Assembly (NCBI GenBank): GCA_015231915.1
Contig: JADGAR010000012.1
Coordinates: 20,099-84,098 of the forward strand
Source of the DNA: Magnetococcales bacterium
Lineage (GTDB): Bacteria; Pseudomonadota; Magnetococcia; Magnetococcales; Magnetaquicoccaceae
DNA length: 64,000 bases
Reading direction: 5' to 3'
Shown here: positions 17,981 to 26,533 of the stretch, in pieces
Numbering within the stretch: position 1 is the first letter of the stretch
Layout: the number at the start of each line of letters is the position of its first letter
The notes under the pieces: generated by a model
The model's input: the letters and a program-made list of their open reading frames with translations, nothing else
Databases searched by the model: none
What the model was told of the DNA's origin: nothing
Translations under genes and position numbers: made by a program

Positions 17981-18550
17981 ATGCAAGCCATTGAAATTCA
18001 GGCTGATATCACGCAGGAAGGGCAGATTTTTCTGCCACCCCCCTATCGCGATCTCTATGGACGACAGGCGCGCATGATCCTGTTGTTCGATGAAATGACG
18101 ACTGGCCCCGCAGAGGAAACGGAGCGAGGCAAGCCGCGCCCCTCCCACCCGAGGCCTGCCCATCCGGTCGATCCCTCCCGGGTGGCCGGGTCCGCCCAGG
18201 GGGTGCAGGAGATGCTGACGCAAAAACTGCGCGACGCCCTGCCCGGTCTGTTGGCGGTCTATCTGGCAAGGCGCCCAGCGCAGGGAGCGGAGGACGAAAC
18301 CATGGAACTGGCCGTGTTGCTGGAAGGGTTTGCCGACCCCGTGGTGCTGTGGTCCCTGGCCGACGACCTGAGCGCCCTGGCAGGCGGCACGGTGATCCCG
18401 CTGGATCTGCGCAACGTCCCCACCATCCGGCAACATCATGTCATCACCACCGGCGAACGGCTGTGGGGCGTCGAACCGCAGGCCGGAATGTTCGAGTGTT
18501 TCGTGTTGAGCGAAGACAATACCTTCGGAGAAATGTCGACCGCCTGCTGA
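17981..18550 (+). CDS. Antitoxin-like N-terminus plus degenerate MNT-type nucleotidyltransferase-like domain
   Basis: IEIQADITQEGQIFLPPPYRDLYGRQARMIL followed by VYLARRPAQGAEDETMELAVLLEGFADPVVLWSLADDLSALAGGTVIPLDLRNVPTIRQHHVITTGERLWG, resembling the MNT family without the GS and DxD residues. Confidence 0.5.
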   Translation: MQAIEIQADITQEGQIFLPPPYRDLYGRQARMILLFDEMTTGPAEETERGKPRPSHPRPAHPVDPSRVAGSAQGVQEMLTQKLRDALPGLLAVYLARRPAQGAEDETMELAVLLEGFADPVVLWSLADDLSALAGGTVIPLDLRNVPTIRQHHVITTGERLWGVEPQAGMFECFVLSEDNTFGEMSTAC

Positions 18551-18571
18551 CCGGTCTGGCAACGGGCGGGA

Positions 18572-18799
18572 TCAAGCCAGTTTTTCGCGGATCGCCTGAC
18601 AAATGTCGTAATACGAAGTCATTCCTTCCATCTCGGCCACCGTCAGGACGATGCCGAACTCCTGCTCCAGCGCCAGACAGAGGTTGAGGTGATTGAAGGA
18701 GTCCCAGGAGGCCACGGACTCCATGGCTGTGGCGTCGTCGATCGTTTCCGGATCCAGATCCAGGATGTCAGCCATCAGTCGCTTGATTTGCTCTTCCAT
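18572..18799 (-). CDS. Acyl carrier protein
   Basis: 75 aa; ATAMESVASWDSFNHLNLCLALEQEFGI contains the D-S-phosphopantetheine-type site. Confidence 0.88.
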   Translation of the reverse strand: MEEQIKRLMADILDLDPETIDDATAMESVASWDSFNHLNLCLALEQEFGIVLTVAEMEGMTSYYDICQAIREKLA

Positions 18800-20675
18800 G
18801 CTCTTCTCCGGTCAGGGTAAACCACGGGGGCATCTCCACCACCCCGGTCGCGAACTCCAACACCCACACGCTCTCCGTCAGGGTGTCGGAACGCAGGGCA
18901 AAGCCATGCTTTTCGTACATCAAACGGGCCGGCAGGTTCTTGGGGGTCGGAATCACACGACCAAGCACCCCTGCAAGTCCCAGGTCACGCGCCTTCCGGC
19001 ATAAGGTGGCGAGCATCGCGGTTTCCACAGTGCGACCGATGACCCGGCAACTGAGCAGAAAGGTCTCCACCTCCAGAAGTGGCTCATGGCGCGCTCCCTT
19101 TGCCATCATCACCCCCACGATGCCATTATCGCCGAAACGGTCCTCCACGCGCACGGTAAAAAGTGACCAGGCAGGATCCTCCATGCGTTGCGCCAACTCT
19201 TCTTCGCGAAAGCGCAGGGTTGTCAGATTGAATTGATTGGTCTTTTGGGTCAACTGGGCGGCGCGGGGCAGGGTGGCTGGGGTCAGGGGGGCAATGGTCA
19301 GGCGCATTTCCAAAGAGTGATAGAACCCCTCCAGCGAGCCGCTGGCCGCCTGGAGCGCATCGATCTGCGCCTTTTGCCAATAGAGATCGCCACGCTTGCG
19401 ATCCTCGGCAGAGAGTTGCAGCGTGTCGAACCAGCCGTCGTCGAGCAGGCGATCCACCGCCTCCTCGGGTTGGGCGGGGAAAGGGATCACGGTCACCATG
19501 GGCAGCGCGGCCCGCACCTGGGCGCACTCCATGGGACTGTCATCCAGGAAGACCATGTGCTCCAGGCCGATGTTCAGGCGTCTGGCGATGGCCAAAAGCG
19601 ATGCGGGTTTCGGCTGCCAGTGGACCTCCATGGCGACGAAGTGCTCCTTGCGCACCACCATGGCCGGATGCGCACGGAACAGCTCCTCCACCTCCTCGGG
19701 ATTGTTCTTGCTGGCGATGGCCAGCAGGATGCCCCGTGCCCGCAGCCGCAACAGGGTGCGTTGCAGGGCGACGTAGGCGTTGCCCGGATAGTCGGACCCC
19801 AGCCGGATGCCGTGGGGACCGTCTTCGCCCAGAATGCCTCCCCACAGGGTGTTGTCCAGATCCACCACCAGACATTTTCGGCTCAGACCCACCGAGGCGC
19901 GCAGAAATTTCAGGTACTCCGCCGCCAGAAGGGGGAGCATGCGCTGGGCAATCGGCGCCCTGGCCATGCAGGCCATGCGCAGGTCATGCCAGTGCTGCGC
20001 GCCGTGGCGGGTCACCAGACCGGCGTAATCCACCACGTGACATCCCCGGAAACGCCTGGCAAGCTCCAGCAGGGCGGAATTGACCGCATGCACCACCTCC
20101 CGTTCGCCGCAGGGGGGGAGGTGGCCGTCCAGGATGCCCAGCAGGGGGTGACGGGGCGGTTCGAGGTTGTGCAGCAGCAACAAGGCGTTCGACTGTTTGC
20201 GCAGGGCGAAGATCAGGGGTTCCACCGCGCCCAAAGCCTGTTCCACCAGGGCGCTCATGTCGCTGCCTTCCAGGGAGTGGTTCTCCCCGTAGAGGGCGGG
20301 CAGCAACCGTTCCCCCTCGATGGCCAGGATCACCACGTCGGGCCGGAAGGCGTACAGGCCGCTGTTCGGGTCGATCAGTTCCTGGTGGTACTGGGCGAAG
20401 CCGGAACGGTACGGCAGGATGCGCAGGCCATTGGCCATGCCCAGGGCCAGCAGGGGATCCAGGATGAATTCGATGGAAAAGGAGGCGAGCAAGGCGACCC
20501 GCAGGGGGATCAGGCCCAGTTCCTCGTCCGCCAGCGACTCCATCTGGCGGCGCACCATGCGCCAGCGTCCCCCGTCGCGGCTTTCGTTCAGGTAGGCCAG
20601 GGCGGCGTTCCGGGTGGCATGACTTTCCCGGCGTTGCAGACATGACAGGAAATGTTCGCGCAGGTCAGCGGTCAT
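18768..20675 (-). CDS. FkbH-like HAD-IIIC family protein (HAD phosphatase plus GNAT-like domain)
   Basis: KCLVVDLDNTLWGGILGEDGPHGIRLG, ASKNNPEEVEELF, FLDDSPMECAQVRAALP. Confidence 0.92.
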   Translation of the reverse strand: MTADLREHFLSCLQRRESHATRNAALAYLNESRDGGRWRMVRRQMESLADEELGLIPLRVALLASFSIEFILDPLLALGMANGLRILPYRSGFAQYHQELIDPNSGLYAFRPDVVILAIEGERLLPALYGENHSLEGSDMSALVEQALGAVEPLIFALRKQSNALLLLHNLEPPRHPLLGILDGHLPPCGEREVVHAVNSALLELARRFRGCHVVDYAGLVTRHGAQHWHDLRMACMARAPIAQRMLPLLAAEYLKFLRASVGLSRKCLVVDLDNTLWGGILGEDGPHGIRLGSDYPGNAYVALQRTLLRLRARGILLAIASKNNPEEVEELFRAHPAMVVRKEHFVAMEVHWQPKPASLLAIARRLNIGLEHMVFLDDSPMECAQVRAALPMVTVIPFPAQPEEAVDRLLDDGWFDTLQLSAEDRKRGDLYWQKAQIDALQAASGSLEGFYHSLEMRLTIAPLTPATLPRAAQLTQKTNQFNLTTLRFREEELAQRMEDPAWSLFTVRVEDRFGDNGIVGVMMAKGARHEPLLEVETFLLSCRVIGRTVETAMLATLCRKARDLGLAGVLGRVIPTPKNLPARLMYEKHGFALRSDTLTESVWVLEFATGVVEMPPWFTLTGEEHGRANQATDG

Positions 20676-21513
20676 AGCAGTACTCCCCTGCCGCCGCCAT
20701 GTCCGTCAGGGCATTCAGCACGTCACGGGCGTTGAGCAGCAGCAGTTCCCCGGTGCCCAGCCGGATTTGCCGCCAGCCCTCCCGGCGGGATCGCAGCCTG
20801 GGCACGACACGGGCGATCCTGCGGCGTCGGGAGAGTTCCGGATCGAAGAGGCGGGTGGTGGTGGTCACGGTCTCCCCCGAGGCGTTGCGAAAGACCAGGC
20901 TGAAGGTTTCCCGGGTAAAGGGCGAGACCGGCAGGCGTGGTTCCAGTAGCTCTTCCACGGTATGAAAAAAGGTCATGGAAGCGATCCCCGCACCCAGAAA
21001 CAGAATCTTGCCATCGGCTTCCAGAAGTTTGGCATAGGGGGAGCCGCGACCGCAAGGGGTGGTGCAGGTGGCGTGGTCGCGGGCGAACTCTGCGGCCCGA
21101 CCGCCCCAGATGGCCGTGGCATGGGTGGGGTGGGGGCTGCGGATCACCCCTGGTGAACGGCGGAACAGTTCGGTGAGCAGGCCGGAGCGGGAGGGGGTGC
21201 GGTTGAGGTCGAAGGTGACTCCGGAGCGCACCCACTCCAGGGCGCTGCCGGGAAAGGGGAGGGTGGGCATGAGCAGGACCCCCTCCTCGCCGACGCTCTC
21301 ACGCAAGACGGTCAGGATGTCGGTCTGTTTGCCGGTGAAGCACTCCAGCCGATCCAGTGCGGAGTGGACCAGCAGGGCATCGCCTGGTCGGATCCCCAGG
21401 TCGTGCAGCGCACGGCGCAGCGTCTCGGGACCGAAGCCGTGGCGGCGGCGCAGCCAGGCCAAACGCAGCCGTTTCCAGGTTCCCTTGAGGCGGTTTTTCC
21501 AGGCGGGCATCAT
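20665..21513 (-). CDS. AAC(3)-family (Antibiotic_NAT fold) N-acyltransferase
   Basis: GIRPGDALLVHSALDRLE...LLMPTLPFPGSALEW...SPHPTHATAIWG...GRGSPYAKL; start MMPAWKNR at 21513. Confidence 0.8.
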   Translation of the reverse strand: MMPAWKNRLKGTWKRLRLAWLRRRHGFGPETLRRALHDLGIRPGDALLVHSALDRLECFTGKQTDILTVLRESVGEEGVLLMPTLPFPGSALEWVRSGVTFDLNRTPSRSGLLTELFRRSPGVIRSPHPTHATAIWGGRAAEFARDHATCTTPCGRGSPYAKLLEADGKILFLGAGIASMTFFHTVEELLEPRLPVSPFTRETFSLVFRNASGETVTTTTRLFDPELSRRRRIARVVPRLRSRREGWRQIRLGTGELLLLNARDVLNALTDMAAAGEYCYDR

Positions 21514-22787
21514 GGCGTTTTTGTCGCCAATCGGCTTTGGAGCAGCAGAGCGTCCAGAAGGTACTTGGTGGCCCAGTTGGGAAAACCGGCGGTCATGTAT
21601 TCGCCGAGGAGCATGGGGAACGATCCGGCCAGGGCGCCTTGCATGGGGGTGCAGGGGTAGTCGGTGACCTGCACGGCCTTGAGGAAATCGGTCAGGCGGT
21701 TGGCGGCATCCAGAAACCGGCGTTCTCCGAGGGCCTGGTAGAGCCGGAAACAGACTGCGGCGAGTTGCGCGTTGCCGGTCAGGCAGGAACTGAAAGAGGC
21801 GGGGGTCCAGTCGGCGTGGAAGCGGCCCGGCAGAAAGCCTTGCCGGGTGATGGCAGCGAGCATCGGCGTCATGCCGCGCGCCGCACTGGCGACCAGATCC
21901 TCCCGCCCGGCGGCCAGCCCGGTCTCCAGCAACCCTTGCAGGGTATAGCCGATGGTGTGGGTGAGGGGGGCTTCCGGACGGGTGAGGCAGTTGTGGGGGA
22001 ACCAGCCGTTGGCGGTTTGCAGATCCATGGAGGCCTGGGCGGCGCGCAGGGCGGCCTGGCAATAGGCAGGTTCATTGGTCAATTGGCCGAAGCGGTAGAG
22101 GCTCCAGGCACACAGGCAATTGTAGGTCTTGATGGGGGCGTGGGTCACGAAATGGCCGTGGGTGCGGAAATGGCCGTCGTCGCCCTGATCGCGCAGCAGA
22201 AAATCGGCGGCCTTGCGGGCCGCGGTCAGGATGAGCGGATCGGGGGTGGTTTCCAGCAGGGTGCAAAAACCGTCCAGGACCATGCCGGTATTGAAGACCG
22301 CCGGGGTTTGCCGATCCGGTGGGACAATCGGTCCCCCTTGCACCGCGCCGTCCGGCATTTGCACGGCGGCCTCCCAGCGGGCCATGGCGAGGGCCGCATC
22401 CCGGAAAGCGCCATCATTGGCATGATCGGCATAATGCACCAATGACGAAATGATATACCCGGTCGTTTCCGGGTAGGAGGGTCGCCAGGGGTCGGCCTCG
22501 CAGGGAAAGCAGCCCAGGGAGACCCCGTCGTCCGGGGTGGCGCGCCAGGCGGTGATCAGCCAGGTGGCGGCCAGGTCGGCATGATGGTCGTTGGCCCCGG
22601 AGACCAGGTGGACGGTATGGGTGAAAAAACGCCAGTGATCGCGCCAGGCCAGATCGGCGAATTCGGGCTGGAGGCCGATATTGTGCAAGCGGGTCAGGTG
22701 CTGGCGCAGGACCCAGTAATGGCGCTTCGGGGGTGCGGAGCGCCAGCGGCTGGCCAGGATGCCGGGCAGGTGGGAGTAGGAGATCAT
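21510..22787 (-). CDS. Predicted alpha/alpha-toroid protein, polysaccharide-processing-like
   Basis: Repeated helical hairpins with aromatic/Gly motifs (DDGHFRTHG, ANGWFPHNCL, HTIGYTLQGLLE); start MISYSHL at 22787, overlapping the downstream gene by ATGA. Confidence 0.6.
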   Translation of the reverse strand: MISYSHLPGILASRWRSAPPKRHYWVLRQHLTRLHNIGLQPEFADLAWRDHWRFFTHTVHLVSGANDHHADLAATWLITAWRATPDDGVSLGCFPCEADPWRPSYPETTGYIISSLVHYADHANDGAFRDAALAMARWEAAVQMPDGAVQGGPIVPPDRQTPAVFNTGMVLDGFCTLLETTPDPLILTAARKAADFLLRDQGDDGHFRTHGHFVTHAPIKTYNCLCAWSLYRFGQLTNEPAYCQAALRAAQASMDLQTANGWFPHNCLTRPEAPLTHTIGYTLQGLLETGLAAGREDLVASAARGMTPMLAAITRQGFLPGRFHADWTPASFSSCLTGNAQLAAVCFRLYQALGERRFLDAANRLTDFLKAVQVTDYPCTPMQGALAGSFPMLLGEYMTAGFPNWATKYLLDALLLQSRLATKTP

Positions 22788-22798
22788 TGGCGAGAAAA

Positions 22799-24013
22799 TC
22801 AGTTCATGGTCTGACCGCCGGTGACGGGGAGGTCGATACCGGTGAGAAAGCGGGCCTCCTCGCCGAGCAGAAAGCGGATGGCTCGGGCGATCTCGTCGGG
22901 TTCGGCCAAGCGGCGCAACGGGGTGCGTGCGGCCTCGCCCTTGAAGATCCTTTCGCTGAGGTGTTCGGTGGCGGCGGTGCGCAGCAGGCCCGGAGAGACG
23001 GTGTTGACCCGGATGGCATCTTCGGCCCACTCCACGGCCAGGGCTTTGGAAAATCCCTTGAGGGCATGCTTGGCGGCGACGTAATCGGCCATGCGTGGGG
23101 GCGGGGCGTCCCAGACCACCTGGGAGAGGAGATTGACCACAGCACCTCCGGTCTGGCGCAAGTGGGGATGCGCGGCCCGGCAGAGGTGAAACACGGCCTT
23201 GAGTTGCAGGTCCAGGTGCTGCATGAAATGGGACCAGGTCAACTCATGGATGGCGCGGTGCGCGAGTTCGCCGAGGGGGGCATTGACCAGGCCGTCCAGG
23301 CGTCCCAGGCGGTCGAGGGTGGTGCGGATGAGGTGGTCCGCTGCCTCCGGGTCGCGCAAATCCGCGCCGATGGCGCATGCCGTGCCCCCCTGGTCGAGGA
23401 TGGCGCGGGTGATGCGTTCGGCGGCAGGCGCGTTCTGGTGGTAGTGAACCGCCACGGCCATGCCGCTTTCCGCCAGGAGGCGGGCGGTGGCGGAGCCGAC
23501 CCCTCCGGAGGCCCCCACCACCAGCACGGCCTTGCGGTTCGCGGCATGGGGCAGGGGAGTGGGGGGGATGGCGTCGGGGAGGGGTTCCTCGTCGCGCACC
23601 TTGACGCGGGCCAGGCCGCTCACCACGACCTGATCCTCGGCGTTGCGGATTTCCGTGGCCAGCAGCAGGGTGCGGGTAGGCGGATTGAGGCCGGTCACCC
23701 TGGCGATGGCCACGATGGGTTCCCCGGCCAGCACCGGACGGCGGAAGGCCAACTCCTGGGAGAGATAGAGGGCGTGTTTGCCCGGCAGGCGCATGCCCAC
23801 CAGATTGGAAAAGAGCGCGGCCAGCAGCATGCCGTGGACCACCCGTCCGCCGAAACCGGAGTGCCGGGCATAGGTTTCATCCATATGCAACGTGCTGAAA
23901 TCGCCGCTCAAGTCGGCGAAGCGGTCGAGGTCCTCCCGGGTGAAGGTGCGCTCCACCCGAAAGGCGTCGCCCATCCGGATACTGGCAAAAGTCGATTCTG
24001 CGGGTTGGTGCAT
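22799..24013 (-). CDS. Fusion of MaoC-like (R)-enoyl-CoA hydratase domain and SDR (FabG-like) reductase
   Basis: MaoC: FADLSGDFSTLHMDETYARHSGFGGRVVHGML; SDR: VLVVGASGGVGSATARLLAESG, YVAAKHALKGFSKALAVEWA. Confidence 0.92.
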   Translation of the reverse strand: MHQPAESTFASIRMGDAFRVERTFTREDLDRFADLSGDFSTLHMDETYARHSGFGGRVVHGMLLAALFSNLVGMRLPGKHALYLSQELAFRRPVLAGEPIVAIARVTGLNPPTRTLLLATEIRNAEDQVVVSGLARVKVRDEEPLPDAIPPTPLPHAANRKAVLVVGASGGVGSATARLLAESGMAVAVHYHQNAPAAERITRAILDQGGTACAIGADLRDPEAADHLIRTTLDRLGRLDGLVNAPLGELAHRAIHELTWSHFMQHLDLQLKAVFHLCRAAHPHLRQTGGAVVNLLSQVVWDAPPPRMADYVAAKHALKGFSKALAVEWAEDAIRVNTVSPGLLRTAATEHLSERIFKGEAARTPLRRLAEPDEIARAIRFLLGEEARFLTGIDLPVTGGQTMN

Positions 24014-24116
24014 GTTTTGTCTCAGGCGTGGCCGATTCTGGGGATGGTTGCCGCCATTTTATGCCACACGCCCGGCTTTGCCAACTCTATTTTGACGCAG
24101 GCTTCCGGTATGTTTA

Positions 24117-24362
24117 TTGCAACCTGGCCGGGCATTGTCTCTTTCCCTGCCGCAGGAGGCCCAGGCCATGTTCGAAATTCCCGATCTCACCCGCATCAAG
24201 CTGGATCTGCTCCGGGAGATTCCCCGCGTTTACAGCACTCTGCTGACCCGTCTCAACCGGGAGGGGGTGACGGAAAGCGACCTGCTCAACCATGTCAAGA
24301 GCGCCCAGTGGGACGGGATTCTGGAGGATTATTACGATCGTTTCATCCTGCATGCGGGATGA
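24117..24362 (+). CDS. Hypothetical small protein
   Basis: MFEIPDLTRIKLDLLREIPRVYSTLLTRLNREGVTESDLLNHVKSAQWDGILEDYYDRF; probable start at the internal MFEIP after AGGAGG-type RBS. Confidence 0.5.
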   Translation: MQPGRALSLSLPQEAQAMFEIPDLTRIKLDLLREIPRVYSTLLTRLNREGVTESDLLNHVKSAQWDGILEDYYDRFILHAG

Positions 24363-26532
24363 GTCCCGCGCCCCGCTCTTGCCACATCCTCTCGTAAAGC
24401 CGCTCCAGATCCCGCGCGAATCCTGCCGAATCGAACAAGGGATGGGTGGCGCGATTGACCGTCAGACGCTCCCGGATCACCCGCAACCGCTCCGGGTCGC
24501 GCGCCAGGTCCAGGGCCAGGGAGAAATACCCCTCCCAGTCGCCGGTGATCAACTCCGGCAGGCCCACGGCATGCAACAGGCTCGCCCCCACCCGGCTGGC
24601 GAAGGTCTCGCCGAGGCGCGTGACCAGCGGCACGCCACACCACAAGGCATCGCTGCCCGTGGTGTGCGAGGTGTAGGGAAAGGTGTCCAGGGCCAGATCC
24701 GCCAACGCCAGACGGGCCAGATGCTCCGGCAACGGCAGCCTGGGCGCGAAGATCAGCCGCTCTGGATCCACCCCCCGCGCGGCTGCCTCGCAACGCAAAT
24801 TGGCCGTGGCCGCAGGGTTCGGTTGCAACAGCCACAGCAGGCTGTCGGGCACGGCCAACAGCAACCGGCACCAGACATCGAACGTCGCGGCATTGTACTT
24901 GAAACTCTGATTGAAACTGCAAAAAACGAAGCCGGATTCGGGCAGACCCGCCTGGGCGCGTGACGGCCTGGCGGCCACCTGGCGCTGGCGGGCGTTGGGC
25001 TGATAGCAGTGGGGGAGCAAGGCCAGACTCTCGGCGAAGTGCGCCGCATGCTCCGGCGGGGTCACCCAGGGATCCCCGATCAGGTAATCGGCCAGTCGGG
25101 CGTCGCCCAGAGTCCCCGGATAGCCCAGCCAGTTCGCCTGCACCGGGGCCGGGCGACAGGCGAGAATCCCAAGGCGCGCGCCACCGGTGAAACCCTGCAG
25201 GTCCACCAGGATGTGAATCCCATCCGCCGCAATGCGCCGCGCCGCCTCCTGATCGGTCAGGCCGTTCAACTCCACGAACCGGTCGCACCCGGCTTGGATA
25301 CGCTGGCGCACCGGATGACCGTCATCCCGGCCATGGGAATAGACATGAATGGCAAACCGGTTCCGGTCATGCAACTCGATCAATTCCGCGATCAGGTGGG
25401 CCACCGGATGTTCCTTGATGTCGGCGGAAAGGTAACCGATTGCGAGTCGTTCCGGCTGGCGCTCCGGTAATGCGGCGACGGCAGCCGCCCGGTATCGGGA
25501 GACGAGCTTGCCTGCGAAACGTTCGGCCAGGGCGCGCTGCTCCATGGCCGATACCGGCAGCGCCAGCGCCATGAACGGCACCATCTCCCCGGCTCCGGCG
25601 CGCGCCAGGGTCAGCAGACGATCGCTGGCCTCCGGCATCTCCTCCCAGCCACACGTGATGGAAAGCAGATGCACCAGAGAGGCATGGGCCTCCAGAAAAT
25701 CGGGGCGGCAGGCGATGGCGCGTCGATGGCAGGCCATGGCATCGAGGCTCTGGCCGCGCTCATGGAGGATCAAACCCAAATTCTGGTATGGCTCGGCGCG
25801 TTCCGGATCAAGGCGGATCGCCTCCCGGTAGGCCGCCTCGGCTTCGTCACGACGTTGCAGCGCATCCAGCAGAATGGCCAGGTTGTTGTAGGCCTCCGCA
25901 TGTCCAGGGTGGAGGCGGATCGCCTCGCGGAAGGCCTGTTCCGCCTCCCCATGGCACTCCAGAAGGAACAACCGGGTGCCCAACTCGAAACGCAGCGTGG
26001 CATCCTCCGGTTGCAGACGGGCGATTTCCCGCAAGGCCGCCACGGCATCGGGAAGGCGATCCTGGGCTTGCAACAGTTGATACAGATTGGCGTGGATCTC
26101 CGGATCGTCCGGGTTGAGCCGCATGGCCTGGCGGAAAGCGGCCTCCGCCTCGCTCGGACGGTTCGCCCCCTGCAATGCAAGCCCCAGATTGTTCCAGCCA
26201 TCCGGCTGGTCCGGCATCAGGCCAAGCGACCTCCGATAGCACGCCTCTGCCTCGTCGTGGCGATGGTGCGCCAGATGCAGATTGCCGAGCCGAAAACAGG
26301 CCTGCCCCAGGTTGCCAAGGGTCTCCGCGTCCTCCGGCATTCGTTGCGCGGCCTCTTCGAGCGCGGCGATGGCCTCGCCGTGACGACCGGTTTGCAGCAG
26401 GATCGTCCCCAGGGCCTTCCAGCCGAAGCCCTCCCCAGGCAGGGCGGTGATCCATCGCCTGGCCAGCAGTTCCGCTTCCGGATAGCGCCCCTGCTGGAAC
26501 AAAGCCACCAGTTCGTCTGCGGCATGGGTCAT
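24343..26532 (-). CDS. TPR-repeat O-GlcNAc transferase/SPINDLY-like glycosyltransferase (GT41 family-like)
   Basis: Multiple TPRs (GRHGEAIAALEEAAQRMPEDAETLGNLGQACF...) then AIGYLSADIKEHPVAHLIAELIELHDRNRFAIHVYSHG...ILVDLQGFTGGARLGILACRPAPVQANWLGYPGTLG...NQSFKYNAATFDVWCRLL. Confidence 0.93.
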   Translation of the reverse strand: MTHAADELVALFQQGRYPEAELLARRWITALPGEGFGWKALGTILLQTGRHGEAIAALEEAAQRMPEDAETLGNLGQACFRLGNLHLAHHRHDEAEACYRRSLGLMPDQPDGWNNLGLALQGANRPSEAEAAFRQAMRLNPDDPEIHANLYQLLQAQDRLPDAVAALREIARLQPEDATLRFELGTRLFLLECHGEAEQAFREAIRLHPGHAEAYNNLAILLDALQRRDEAEAAYREAIRLDPERAEPYQNLGLILHERGQSLDAMACHRRAIACRPDFLEAHASLVHLLSITCGWEEMPEASDRLLTLARAGAGEMVPFMALALPVSAMEQRALAERFAGKLVSRYRAAAVAALPERQPERLAIGYLSADIKEHPVAHLIAELIELHDRNRFAIHVYSHGRDDGHPVRQRIQAGCDRFVELNGLTDQEAARRIAADGIHILVDLQGFTGGARLGILACRPAPVQANWLGYPGTLGDARLADYLIGDPWVTPPEHAAHFAESLALLPHCYQPNARQRQVAARPSRAQAGLPESGFVFCSFNQSFKYNAATFDVWCRLLLAVPDSLLWLLQPNPAATANLRCEAAARGVDPERLIFAPRLPLPEHLARLALADLALDTFPYTSHTTGSDALWCGVPLVTRLGETFASRVGASLLHAVGLPELITGDWEGYFSLALDLARDPERLRVIRERLTVNRATHPLFDSAGFARDLERLYERMWQERGAGLIPHAG

Positions 26533-26533
26533 C

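Noticed and set aside
20665-21513. Aminoglycoside resistance gene (AAC(3))
   Set aside because: Fold matches Antibiotic_NAT, but the gene is embedded in an FkbH/ACP biosynthetic operon; a biosynthetic acyltransferase role is more likely than drug resistance.
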